From positions 26,717,557 to 26,781,556 of the forward strand of contig CM022951.1 of NCBI GenBank assembly GCA_012931725.1: a stretch of 64,000 nt of DNA. The letters are read 5' to 3'. Under the pieces are notes generated by a model. It saw only the letters and a list, made by a program, of their open reading frames with translations, was not told the DNA's origin and did not search any database. This document shows positions 54,652 through 64,000 of this stretch, piece by piece. The stretch comes from Litsea cubeba. Taxonomy: Eukaryota; Streptophyta; Magnoliopsida; Laurales; Lauraceae. The position numbers and the translations under genes were made by a program. Every line of letters starts with the position of its first letter. The first letter of the stretch is position 1.

Positions 54652-57600
54652 TTAAGGGTAGTACCGCTTTAAGAACTTGCCGTTGATGGGCAGCATACAT
54701 CTGTCACCTTCCATGTTTAGGAGTGCGTATGCGCCATTAGAGAAAACCTTGTCGATGACGTAGGGCCCCTCCCATTTTGGCTCAAATTTGCCTTTGGACT
54801 TATGAGCGAAGACCATTGGTCTTTTTACCGCAAGAACCAAGTCATTCTTTTTGTAGGCGCGTTGCCTGACCTTTTTATCGAAAGATCCTGCCATACGTGC
54901 TTGGTAAAGTTCAATGCTTTGTTGAGCTTCGAGCCGTCTCTCATCGAGATTGTCCAGCTCATGGAGTCGCAATTTGACATTGCTTTCTTGAGTCATGTCA
55001 TTTTGCAAGGATACCCTCAAGGAAGGAATTTGTACTTCCAAGGGCACGACAGCTTCGCATCCATAGACCAAGGAGAATGGTGTGCTATGGGTTGGTCCTC
55101 GAACGGTGGTTCGATAGGCCCACAAAGCTTCAGACATTTTGTCGCTCCAGTCTCTTTTGTGACTAGAGACCATTTTTTTGAGGATTTTGCAGAGTGTCTT
55201 GTTGAAAGCTTCTGCTAACCCGTTTGCTGCCGGATTGTATGGAGTCGAAGGACAGCTTTGGATTTTGTATTTGTCGCAGAACCTATAGAATCGATGATCC
55301 CAGAACTGTGGTCCGTTATCATGGACGAATCTTTTGGGTATGCCGAAACGACAAATGATGTTGGTGCGTAGGAACTGGAGGACTGATGAGGTCTTCATTT
55401 CGTTAAACGCAAATGCTTCTGACCACTTGGAGAAGTAATCCGTAGCGGCGAAGGTGAAGCGATGACCTTTGCTTGAAAGGGGAGAAATAGGACCTATGAT
55501 GTCCATACCCCAGGCTTCGAAAGGCCATGAGATCGCTGTAGGATGCAGCCATTCTGGAGGCATGTGAATGTTATCTCCATGAACTTGGCATTGTTGGCAG
55601 CGCTTAGCAAATTGCATTGCGTCAGCTACCATGGTAGGCCAGTAATATCCTAACCTTTTTATCTGATCATAGAGCTTGGGACCGGCCTGATGAGCTCCGC
55701 AAAGACCAGCATGAACTTCTTTGAATGTTTCTTCAGCCTCTTGTCGTGACAAGCAGCGTAGAAGTACTCCGTTGAAGGATTTCCTATAAAGGATTTTTGA
55801 AGGAATATCCAAATGAAAGCTTGGGGTTCGCCTTTGGATGCTTACCCGTTCTTTTGGATCTTTAGGTAGGATTCCGAACATAATGTAATCAATGAACGGA
55901 TCCCTCCAGTCGTCGATTGAAGTTTGAAGGATTGAAATCCTACTTCCAACCACCTGGTGGCATTCAGCAACTGCTTGGTGTGTGTTAAGAGGAGGAAGGA
56001 TTCTCCTTTCGCACACCGTGATTTGCATGTTTTCCCCTTCCTGGATTGCCATGGATGCGGCAAGTCCGGCTAGGGCATCTGCACGTATGTTTTCACCTCT
56101 ACGAATGTGGGTGATGTGACAGATGTCAAACTTTTGCTGAAGTGATTGTGCCTTGTTGTAGTAGGGCAACAAATCTGGCTTCCTGACTTCAAATTTCTGA
56201 TTCATCTGGTTGACGATCAGTTGAGAGTCTCCAAAGACTTCTAGCATGGTGATACCGGATTCGATGGCGAGTTCCAATCCTAAGATCAGAGCTTGATATT
56301 CAGCTGCATTGTTTGTGCATGGTTCCAGTAGCGAGAAAGCGTGTGGAATCATGTATTTGTTGGGGCTAACAAAGAGGATGCCAACTCCCGAGATCAGCTG
56401 TCTTTTTTCATTTGTCCTGGTTGCACCGTCAAAGTACATGTCCCAGGAGGCACTTTGTGAGAAGGTCTCCACATTGTAGACTGGCTCGTCTGGGAGATCA
56501 TCTCTGAGTGGAGACTCTTTAGGCAATGGATGCTCTGCGAGGAAGTCCGCTAGAGCTTGCCCTTTGATTGCTTTTTGTGGTACATACCTAATATCAAATT
56601 GTGACAGAAGGATGGACCATTTTGCCAGTCGAGCATTGAGAGAACCTGCCTTTGTGACAAGGACCTTCAAGAGGTTGACCCTCGAGACCAGGTAGACTGT
56701 GTTGGAAAGCAAGTAGTGACGCAGCTTTTGTACGGCGAACATCACTGCAAGACATTCTTTTTCGACTGGAGAGTAGCGATGCTCTGCACCTACTAACATG
56801 CGGCTGAGGTAATATAGAGCAGCTTCTTTTCTTTGATCATTTTCTTGTGCAAGCAGAGCTCCCAAAAAGTGATCAAGGGCTCTTGTGTACAAGATGAATG
56901 GTTTTCCAGTGGTAGGAGCAGCTAACACTGGAGGTTTTGTCAGGTATGACTTGATGTCTTGGAAAGCAGCTTCACAATCAGCATCCCAGACAAAGTTTAC
57001 ACCCTTTTTCATCAACCGGGAGAATGGACGGCATTTCCCCGAAAGATTGGAGATGAACCGTCTGATGTAGGCCAATCTCCCTTGAAGCCCTTTGAGTTCT
57101 CTCAAGGTTCTTGGAGAGGGCATTTCTAGAATGGCTTTGACTTTTATGGGGTCAAGCTCTATTCCAGCTTTCCGAACTAAGAATCCGAGGAACTTACCCG
57201 ACGAGACGCCGAAGAAGCATTTCAATGGATTCATTCGCAGTTTGTGTTTGCGAAGCCGGAGGAAGACTTCTCGAAGGTTTTCGAGATGATCTTCTTTTCT
57301 TTTGCTTTTGATGGCGAGGTCATCAACGTAACATTCAACCGTCTTGTGCTGCATATCTTGGAATATTTTCATCATAGCCCTTTGATATGTGGCACCAGCA
57401 TTCTTCAGACCAAATGGCATGACAGTGTAACAATACACGCCAAATGGGGTTCGAAAGGATGTATGTTTTTCATCCTCAGGATGCATCTTTATCTGATTGT
57501 AGCCAGAGAAACCATCCATGAATGTCATTCGCTCGAATCCACAGGTATTATCAATCATTACCTCTGGTATGGGGAGCGGAAATTCATCTTTTGGGCATGC

Positions 57601-60051
57601 GCCATTCAGGTCTCTATAATCAATACAGACCCTGATCTGCCCATTTTTCTTTGTCACGGGGACAATGTTGGCCAACCATTCAGGATGTTGTTCCTCACGG
57701 ATGAAGCCGACGCTTTTGAGTTTTTGAACTTCTTGTTCAATTTTATCCATCACATCTGGACGGAATCTTCTTTGGCCTTGCTTGACAGGCTTGATGTCTT
57801 CTTGAAGATTGAGTTTGTGAACTGCTATTTTGGGGTCTAAGCCTGGCATTTCAGCGTAAGACCATGCAAAGCAATCAACGAACTCACGAAGAAAGGCGAT
57901 ATACTCGGGTAACTCATCATCCTTTATATTCTTGCTTATGAATACAGGACGTGGGTTATCTGGTGTTCCCAAGTCTATCTTTTGAACAGGATCTTCTGTT
58001 GGAAGGTTCGAAGGTGGTTCCTCCACAATATTTTCGGAGGCTTCCAGCTCAACGAAACCTTCTGGGGTTTCAAGGGCATTTCCAGACCAAGGTTTTGTTC
58101 CTTTCCACGGGTCTTCTTGATCGGTAATTTTCCCAAGGCTTGCTATGAGATGATCCCAATCGCCTGTTGAAACCGAGTCGAAGTAGGCTACTTCTTTTGG
58201 AGATGAGGATTCTTCTGGGTCAGAAGTCCACACGTCTGTGCCATCGGACAACTCCTCTTCATTTTCGGAGAAATCGTGCCACTTGGATGAGCTTCCTGGA
58301 TCTTTGTCAGGTGACTCATCAAAGAGATATCCAGGGAGATCGATGTCTTCATGGATTTGAGATGTTGAGGCTTGGTCAGTATATTGACTTTTAAGCCTTT
58401 GTGTCAACTGTCTCAAGGGAGTGTCAGGATCATACCCTAACCCGTGTGAAGACTTTTCTACATAGCCGTAGAGTCTCCAATCTTCCAGCTGGCTTTTGGT
58501 CAAGACGGGCCCCAATGGCGTGAGAATACCGCGTCCTTCTCCCAAACCGACTGGGTTTTGAGCGTCATAGCCCATTTTCTTCATAATAGCTTGTGCCACA
58601 GAACTGTATAAGGATAGTTGAGGCGTACCTTTATTTTGGAAAGGTTCAAGCATGGAGTTTGATGAAGAAGCATCCGATCTATGGAAGAAGATCGGCTTTT
58701 CCTTTGTTGAAGTTGCTGGAACAACGAAGGAAGCTGACGTAGGATCTTCTATGTCAGAAGTTGTCTCCATTGGAGTAAGAGCAGGCTGAACTTGCTGAGT
58801 GTCAGTTTGGCTTGACGATGTGTCGTCTTCTTGTTCTGAATCCGAGTCCGTGTCTTGCATGATAGACACGAAAGAGACAACAAATTTGCCCCCAGGCTTT
58901 TGTTTTGCCTTCTTCACTTTAGTTGTGATGACCAAAGGCTTTGAAGATTTGAGGGAGATGATGAAGGGAGTTTGAATGCTCTCTTCAGATTTACCGGATG
59001 GTTTGTTTTCTTTCGGTGATTGTTGAGGAGCTTTGCCTTTATCTTTCTGGAGATTTTCGGCAAAGGATGCTGTGTGCTTTTCCTCTTCTTCTTTTTCACC
59101 TTCATACATCTGTGAGTCTGCGAAGTGGACTTCTTTACCTTTGAAGGGTTTTCTGTCCGCAAAGACTCGATGTATCATGCCGTCGTCGCCAACAAACTTG
59201 ATGCATTGATGTAGAGTTGAAGGGACAACACTATTCTCATGGATCCAAGGGCGTCCGAGAAGGATGTTGTAGCATGAAGGGGTCTTTATTGCATACACTG
59301 TGACCTCAGAGATAAGATCACCGATCTGCAACTTGAACCTGATTTTACCGATAGGCCTTTGAGTACTCCCATCGTATCCAAAGATAGATACAGATGTGTG
59401 GCTTAGTTTGCTGGGTGGGATGCCCAACTCTTCAAGAGCCGAAGTGGAGATGAGGTTGAGTGCAGAACCTGGGTCGATCTGAACTCTGTGCATAGGCATT
59501 TCCTTGATATATCCTGTGAAGTATAGGGGTCGGTTATGCCTGGTTTCTCCAAGCAGGAGGTCGTCCTTTGTGAAGGCGATGGTTGCACTGGCTGCTTTTT
59601 TAACCGAGAGGCATTGAATGCATGATCCCTCAGTTTTCTTCTTTTCTCCCTTTGAGGAGGCTTCTGAGTTTTTGACCCGGTAATCCATTTCAATTTGGAG
59701 GACTTGCGGGGCATGTTTGTCGACATCCTCATTCAGCTTTTGTAATTCCGAAATGAGATTATCACGAGTGTGCGGAGACATTCGCAACAAATCTAGGATG
59801 TGCAGACGTGCAGGTATGTGCTTGAAGTGTTCAATCAAGTCATACTTGAAAGCCTCCTTAGGGCCTGCATGTTCATCATTGTTGCCACTAGGGACGCTTA
59901 CAACATCTTTTCCTGAAGGATTTACATATGTAAAGGAAGATTGGTTGTAATTTTTGTGGTAGTCCCGGCCAGAGCGGGTGCCTCTACCAACTTCGAGAGC
60001 TTCTTGAGAAGGGTCTTCGTTTGGAAGATTGTCTTCAGGATCAAGAGGCTG
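54652..60051 (-). CDS. pol: Element C pol: protease, G-patch, RT, two RNase H, integrase
   Basis: The frame is open from 60051 to the TAA at 54652-54654 (1799 codons), in phase with gag. Protease active site IDPGSALNLIS near 59475. G-patch-like AQAIMKKMGYDAQNPVGLGE near 58600. RT with CIDYRDLNGACPKDEFPLP, MPFGLKNAGATYQRAM and YVDDLAIKS (about 57327). Gypsy RNase H, then the archaeal-type RNase H of Tat elements (MYFDGATRTNEKRQLISGVG, NNAAEYQALILGLELA, FGDSQLIV). Integrase: HHCC zinc finger (HAGLCGAH ... CQQC, about 55600-55700), DDE core with WGMDIIGP, VHDNGPQF and NGLAEAFNKTL, and the C-terminal WEGPYVIDKVFSNGAYAL. All key residues seem present, so pol itself looks intact, though gag stops upstream would block normal translation. 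Confidence 0.95.
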   Translation of the reverse strand, partial: QPLDPEDNLPNEDPSQEALEVGRGTRSGRDYHKNYNQSSFTYVNPSGKDVVSVPSGNNDEHAGPKEAFKYDLIEHFKHIPARLHILDLLRMSPHTRDNLISELQKLNEDVDKHAPQVLQIEMDYRVKNSEASSKGEKKKTEGSCIQCLSVKKAASATIAFTKDDLLLGETRHNRPLYFTGYIKEMPMHRVQIDPGSALNLISTSALEELGIPPSKLSHTSVSIFGYDGSTQRPIGKIRFKLQIGDLISEVTVYAIKTPSCYNILLGRPWIHENSVVPSTLHQCIKFVGDDGMIHRVFADRKPFKGKEVHFADSQMYEGEKEEEEKHTASFAENLQKDKGKAPQQSPKENKPSGKSEESIQTPFIISLKSSKPLVITTKVKKAKQKPGGKFVVSFVSIMQDTDSDSEQEDDTSSSQTDTQQVQPALTPMETTSDIEDPTSASFVVPATSTKEKPIFFHRSDASSSNSMLEPFQNKGTPQLSLYSSVAQAIMKKMGYDAQNPVGLGEGRGILTPLGPVLTKSQLEDWRLYGYVEKSSHGLGYDPDTPLRQLTQRLKSQYTDQASTSQIHEDIDLPGYLFDESPDKDPGSSSKWHDFSENEEELSDGTDVWTSDPEESSSPKEVAYFDSVSTGDWDHLIASLGKITDQEDPWKGTKPWSGNALETPEGFVELEASENIVEEPPSNLPTEDPVQKIDLGTPDNPRPVFISKNIKDDELPEYIAFLREFVDCFAWSYAEMPGLDPKIAVHKLNLQEDIKPVKQGQRRFRPDVMDKIEQEVQKLKSVGFIREEQHPEWLANIVPVTKKNGQIRVCIDYRDLNGACPKDEFPLPIPEVMIDNTCGFERMTFMDGFSGYNQIKMHPEDEKHTSFRTPFGVYCYTVMPFGLKNAGATYQRAMMKIFQDMQHKTVECYVDDLAIKSKRKEDHLENLREVFLRLRKHKLRMNPLKCFFGVSSGKFLGFLVRKAGIELDPIKVKAILEMPSPRTLRELKGLQGRLAYIRRFISNLSGKCRPFSRLMKKGVNFVWDADCEAAFQDIKSYLTKPPVLAAPTTGKPFILYTRALDHFLGALLAQENDQRKEAALYYLSRMLVGAEHRYSPVEKECLAVMFAVQKLRHYLLSNTVYLVSRVNLLKVLVTKAGSLNARLAKWSILLSQFDIRYVPQKAIKGQALADFLAEHPLPKESPLRDDLPDEPVYNVETFSQSASWDMYFDGATRTNEKRQLISGVGILFVSPNKYMIPHAFSLLEPCTNNAAEYQALILGLELAIESGITMLEVFGDSQLIVNQMNQKFEVRKPDLLPYYNKAQSLQQKFDICHITHIRRGENIRADALAGLAASMAIQEGENMQITVCERRILPPLNTHQAVAECHQVVGSRISILQTSIDDWRDPFIDYIMFGILPKDPKERVSIQRRTPSFHLDIPSKILYRKSFNGVLLRCLSRQEAEETFKEVHAGLCGAHQAGPKLYDQIKRLGYYWPTMVADAMQFAKRCQQCQVHGDNIHMPPEWLHPTAISWPFEAWGMDIIGPISPLSSKGHRFTFAATDYFSKWSEAFAFNEMKTSSVLQFLRTNIICRFGIPKRFVHDNGPQFWDHRFYRFCDKYKIQSCPSTPYNPAANGLAEAFNKTLCKILKKMVSSHKRDWSDKMSEALWAYRTTVRGPTHSTPFSLVYGCEAVVPLEVQIPSLRVSLQNDMTQESNVKLRLHELDNLDERRLEAQQSIELYQARMAGSFDKKVRQRAYKKNDLVLAVKRPMVFAHKSKGKFEPKWEGPYVIDKVFSNGAYALLNMEGDRCMLPINGKFLKRYYP

Positions 60052-62595
60052 TCATTTTTCATTTGCTGAGGATGTATCAGCAGCAGAGTTACCATCCTCA
60101 GTGATTGTGTTGCATGGAGCATTTTCCGGGAACAAGTCCTGAACAGCATCCAGCAATCTTTCTTCTTCGTTGACTAATTCAACGTCCCAAGCATCAATGG
60201 CTGGGAATTCTTCAGTCAGGAAGGGTGTGAACTTTGAAGTCACAGTCTCAGGAGAAGAAACCTGAGAGGGTGTCATCTCAGTGAAAGTCACGTGAGACGA
60301 GGTGGCTCCAGAAGATATATTGCTAGGCGTCGCCGGAGTGTAAGTGCTCTCATCAGACGATGCTTCGGAAGAGCTATATTCCCGAATTATCACATTACAG
60401 GAAGCTCTGACGGGAGACGTTGCCTGATCGGAGTCAGACTCATCCTCGGATGTGAGAGGATCGTCTATCCAGCAATTTTCTCCATTTTCAGGAGTTAAGG
60501 GAGGATGTACCTGGTGGTCTTCAGGGACTTCAGGCTCTGGATTGCGAGGAGGCTCGTTGACGCGTTCTTACTCTTGTTCTAGAGCGAGTCGCTGCAAGAT
60601 CCTTACATATTCTTCAAGATCAGGCATGGGAGCCGGATCTTCTTCTTCATCATCTCTTTGTGGCTCAACATTGTTGATTTCCACTGGAGTAATGAGAGGT
60701 GCTGGGTCAGCAGCATTTTCTTGTACAGCCTCTTGGTCTTCTTCATCATCAGACCAGGATCCTTGTGGCTGTAGGGGGTTATACCAGATTACTGGCATAA
60801 GATGAGACTCAGGAACGCATTCTTCATCGGAGAGATATTCTCCTGTTTCAAGGGACTACTCCCACTCATCTGTGTAGTTGGATTCGAATCCATCATCGGT
60901 GTCGCTGGACTCGTTTCCATCAATGGAGAATCCAACTACCGAATTGCAAGAGTATGATGCCTCCTGCATGTCTTCTTTGAATTGTGGTGGCATGAAATCA
61001 CTGAGAGTGAATTTCCTTACCCCCTTTGAAGTCTCTGGAAGGGATGTTTTTGTTACCTCCAGTGAAGCGGTAGAGGAAGCCTCTGCCTTTTCTTTGACCT
61101 CTAGTTTTGGCTGGGTCTTCTCTTGCCGTTTGAGCTTGAGGAGATGTTTCCTAGCCTGCCTTCGCTGTTGAGCTGTAGGCTTTGTTTTCCCGACCTTCCA
61201 ATTTTCATCTTCCAGGAGATCGGGATGTACCCATATCGGTTGTCCGTCTGGTGTTGGGTAAGGAACCAGTTGCTCGGATGCTTGGATTGAGTTTATCACC
61301 TTGAATGAAGTAGTGATCTTCTTCTTCGGTGATTTTGATGTTTGTCCACATGTCACCATATTGACGGAGGCAGACCCATAGTTTTTGTCAAAGGTGATGA
61401 CTTCATTTTTCCACATCTCATTTATTTTCTCTCTCACAACGAAGCATTGATTGAGAGGATGCGAGATCATCTGGTGGTATGGACAGTACCGAGGATCGTT
61501 GGTTTTGCAAACATCACCCGGTCTTTTTGGTTCAGGCAAGGTGAGCTTGCCGTTTGCCACAAGAGCCCCGAAGATTTCATCAACATCTTCATCAAACGGG
61601 TATTTCTTCTCTACTCGTTCTTTGAAGGCATCAGAGAGTTCAGGTCTCTTACCAACAGCTTTGTTTTCAGCTTTCTTTGGTGGCTGAGGAGCTGACTTGG
61701 TCTGCACATTGAGGACTTCTTTCTTCTTTGGTTTTGAGGTCGTAATGGCGGTTGGCTCTTTTCTTGATGATTTCTGACTGTTGAGGTCCTTAATCACCGT
61801 TTCAGCTTCCATGGAAGCTTCTAGGAGTTCTCCCAGGTTTTTTGATTTGTTGCCGATGATCATGGAGCGGATTCTGGCTCTCATGTTGTTTCGGCAGATG
61901 TCGACTAGCGACGCTTGTGGCAATACATCAGAGCATTTGTATGCCATTGCTTTCCACTTGTGAATGAAGTCATATGTTGATTCATTCTCCCCCTGTTTTA
62001 GGCTGCACAGCTGAGCCATAGTAGCAGGATGATCTTCACCTTTGAAGTGAGTCAGGAAGCGTGTCTCTAGCATGGCCCAGTTTTGGACTGAGTCCTCCGG
62101 CAGAGTGGAGTACCAATCGAAGGCCGTACCTTTTAGGGTACTTGCAAAGAGGCGGATCTTGAGTGCATCTTGATCCGCGATAGCTCCCGTCAGGATCTTG
62201 AAGTGGATGACGTGCTGTCTGGCTGATCCTTTCCCCGTATATGTTTGGAGAGTAGGATGCTTTAATTTAGTGGGGAACGGGACCGAGTCCATCCATAAGG
62301 GATATGGTGGCTTGATCCCATGCTTCTTGAGTATATCCTCTTCTTTTGCTTTGGCGAGGATACCGTCTACGTCCTTTTTGGTAAGGGCGCGTGACTCATT
62401 TTCTTCTCCATTTACCTCGTCGTTTTGATGATTCGGAGGAGGTTCATTGTTCGCCTGATTTTGGAAGGCGAGGAGAAGGTTTTCCATCAGAGTTTCAATC
62501 CTCTGCTGGCCCTGTTCCAACTGCTGGATGCGGGTGATCGCATCTTCTGGAGGTGGATTGCGGGGGTGGTGGCTCAGAATTTGTAGCCAAGACAT
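60052..62595 (-). pseudogene. gag: Element C gag and gag-pol linker, three nonsense codons
   Basis: The frame 62595-60859 holds a coiled coil (ITRIQQLEQGQQRIETLMEN), the capsid-like Retrotrans_gag domain (HFKILTGAIADQDALKIRLF, DWYSTLPEDSVQNWAMLETR) and the knuckle-like CPYHQMISHPLNQC. Stops follow at 60856-60858 (TAG), 60568-60570 (TAA) and 60052-60054 (TGA), all in the same phase, with acidic Pro/Ser-rich linker between, and then pol begins in the same phase. The ancestral element thus had one gag-pol frame. Each stop is one C-to-T change from CAG, CAA or CGA. Confidence 0.88.
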
Positions 62596-63707
62596 TCATC
62601 CTTCGTGATTCGAATGAAGAAACTGTCCTGGTGACTGAGCTGGGGCTCATTCTTTTTGAAGAAGAGCTTGAGGAAGGATCACTCTGCTGTCCTTTGCTTG
62701 AAGGAGCAGGGGATTCTTCTGAATGTCTTCTTGTCCTGGAGACGCTGCGGGTCATCAGACGTTGGACATGGATTTTTGTTGCTGATTTTTGGCGCCTTCT
62801 GGTTTTTCCAACCATATGGATGGCAGCAACTTGGTTTGGTCTTTCTTTTTCGACCCATTTGGGAGAGACTTGAAGTGTGGGAGGCTGGGTCCTTTGCTTC
62901 TCTAGTCTCTTTTGTCGGTATGACGCGCGGCGGCGTATACGACGAGCAATTTGAGCTTCGGTCAGCTCTGACTGGGCTTTGACGATGAAGGATGTGCTCC
63001 CTCGGGCGCAGCAGCCAAGCCTGTCTTCTTTGTAGCTGGGCAAGGACAGGATGCGAACCCTGTCCTTCGCCTGTTGCAGCGAAGCTTTGAATTTTTGAAG
63101 TTCGGCCCCTGTAGAGATGAAGGGTCGAACTGCAGGTTTGTAGGCCTTAGCAGGTGCTTGTAGAGGCCTTGTGATGCATGACTTGATTTTGGGCTTGTAG
63201 GAACAAGCCGGCTCATGCTGGGATGACTTGGAAGTCAAGTCGGAGATGGGTCTCTCCTCTTTCATGTAGGCAAGAGGATAGAACTGGTTCTCCTTGAGTG
63301 GGGCCAGGAATGCTGGCTTAGTGGATGTCTGGGACCTTCTCTGTTTTGGTGAAGGTCTTGGGGACCAAGTCTTGGGGTAGACCTGGTTGTTTGCAGGTCG
63401 AGGCTTCGTGGGGCTGCCACGGGCTTCAGGCCTTCTGGTGCTCGCCTTTGGTGTCACGGTAGTGACACGTTGAGAGGCGAGTTTCTGCTTCTTGGAGGGA
63501 GCAGTTTGTTTCTCAGGAAGTGGGAATGGTCCCAACGTCCCAAAGACAATAGTCCGGGGAGTCGAGGTCGACCCGGAGTTCAGAGAGTTGCCGAGGGAGT
63601 TGACGCTTCGGCAGCTGATTGGGCGCTTGTAGGTGCGCGTGGTTTGCTTCTGTTGAAGCATGAGTTGGTGCTTGTTTTCACCGAAAGTAATGGTTAGTGA
63701 AGCTGCC
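62495..63707 (-). pseudogene. Element C gag N-terminal extension
   Basis: An open frame of about 404 codons runs from the CACTA border at 63707, overlaps gag by about 100 bases in another phase, and ends at 62495. The encoded peptide is Pro/Ser/Lys/Arg-rich, with a strongly basic zone (ARRIRRRASYRQKRLEKQRT). Both frames read NPPP/EPPPP at the overlap (about 62560, GGGGGTGGTGG), so a one-base indel there probably split one protein. The start codon is displaced by the CACTA element; it is seen intact in C' at 1723. No known domain is recognised. Confidence 0.7.
63705..63707. repeat. Likely target duplication (GCC) of the right CACTA element
   Basis: The C' copy reads GCTGCC|ATTG at the same place, so the CACTA entered after GCC. 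The second GCC lies outside the window. Confidence 0.5.
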
Positions 63708-64000
63708 CACTACACCATTTCAGGGCTTTTACAGCGCGTCATTTACGGCATGCATTGAATGCAAGCCGTAAATGATATAATAGTACGGCGCGCATGAAAT
63801 GCGAGCCGCAAAAGTGCTTTTTCTTCTCTTTATTAAGGCGTGCATTTTGCGCGCCGTGAGATCTTATCAATTACGACGTGCATTTAGGACGCCGTAAATT
63901 ATTGAGCATTTGCGGCCCACATTCGCAAGCCGTAAAAATACTAGGGTATCACAGCCCACATGTTGCACGCTGTAAAAGGCCAAGCCATTCAAATTAGGTT
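63708..64000. mobile_element. Terminus of a second CACTA element
   Basis: CACTACACCATTTCAGGGCTTTTACAG starts here, a CACTA-type terminus. Six short hairpins follow, each with arms GGCGCGCAT/ATGCGCGCC-like and a CCGTAAA end (63742-63773, 63783-63812, 63836-63864, 63872-63901, 63908-63938, 63949-63979). Such subterminal repeats are typical transposase-binding regions. The rest of the element lies outside the window. Confidence 0.8.

Larger units (their letters stand above)
44663..63707 (-). mobile_element. Element C: long-LTR Tat-lineage Ty3/gypsy element with antisense gene
   Basis: From right to left: gag N-terminal extension and gag, protease, G-patch, RT, RNase H, archaeal-type RNase H, integrase (all minus strand), tandem repeats, a five-exon antisense gene (plus strand), short repeats, polypurine tract, and the 3' LTR (44663-47279). 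The 5' LTR and leader lie beyond the window, displaced by a CACTA insertion at 63708. It is inserted in the antisense gene of D; the left flank TGTGG (44658-44662) would be its duplication. Pol is unbroken, but gag has three stops and one shift. Confidence 0.92.

Noticed and set aside
1..64000. tRNA, rRNA or other structural RNA genes
   Set aside because: No cloverleaf with box A and B or rRNA core was noticed on reading; tRNA-like matches are only primer sites. A dedicated scan was not possible.

Overview
The window is intergenic DNA of a flowering plant. It is built almost wholly from nested LTR retrotransposons and two CACTA DNA transposons, and I found no intact ordinary host gene. The plant assignment rests on three things: Tat-lineage Ty3/gypsy elements with an extra archaeal-type RNase H and antisense genes, a tRNA-iMet-primed Ty1/copia element, and CACTA termini flanked by 3-bp target duplications. 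The species cannot be named from the sequence.

Left nest (1-26963). The oldest layer appears to be a Tekay/Del-like LTR (F, 25369-26963). A long-LTR Tat element (C', minus strand) appears to have landed in it; only C's 5' LTR (3443-3458 plus 22841-25368), leader and first 27 gag codons remain, because another LTR element (E, 1-1642) cuts off the rest. Tat element A (3459-22835, minus strand) is inserted into the LTR of C', with a 5-bp duplication GCTTC. A has LTRs, primer site, gag, protease, RT, two RNase H domains and a truncated integrase. It also has a spliced antisense gene (4834-14712, plus strand) of the Transposase_28 type. That gene is split by a copia-derived element (5960-13343) whose two LTRs are in INVERTED orientation, yet which is flanked by a clean 5-bp duplication (GCGGC). 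The host reading frame resumes exactly across it.

Middle (26964-41260). This is AT-rich spacer with microsatellites, diverged tandem duplications and a small hAT-like element. A 6.6-kb non-autonomous CACTA element (32743-39360, TSD AAC) has captured exons of a vacuolar H+-ATPase subunit B gene.

Right nest (41261-64000). Element D (plus strand) is a Tat element whose pol is missing: gag runs straight into an antisense gene. Element C (minus strand) is inserted into that antisense gene. C has a 2.6-kb 3' LTR, a five-exon antisense gene resembling plant mobile domain (PMD) proteins, blocks of tandem repeats, an uninterrupted 1.8-kb-codon pol frame, and gag with three nonsense codons and one frameshift. 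A second CACTA element (63708 to beyond the window) is inserted at the gag start codon of C.

The recurrent design is notable. In A and C, gag-pol and an intron-bearing antisense gene converge on a block of tandem repeats, and the antisense gene has its own TATA-like promoter next to the polypurine tract of the 3' LTR. The most unusual object is the inverted-LTR copia element. Its inner junction joins LTR plus 5 nt of primer-site DNA to the polypurine-tract boundary of a second copy, which points to an aberrant cDNA that integrated through two U3 ends.
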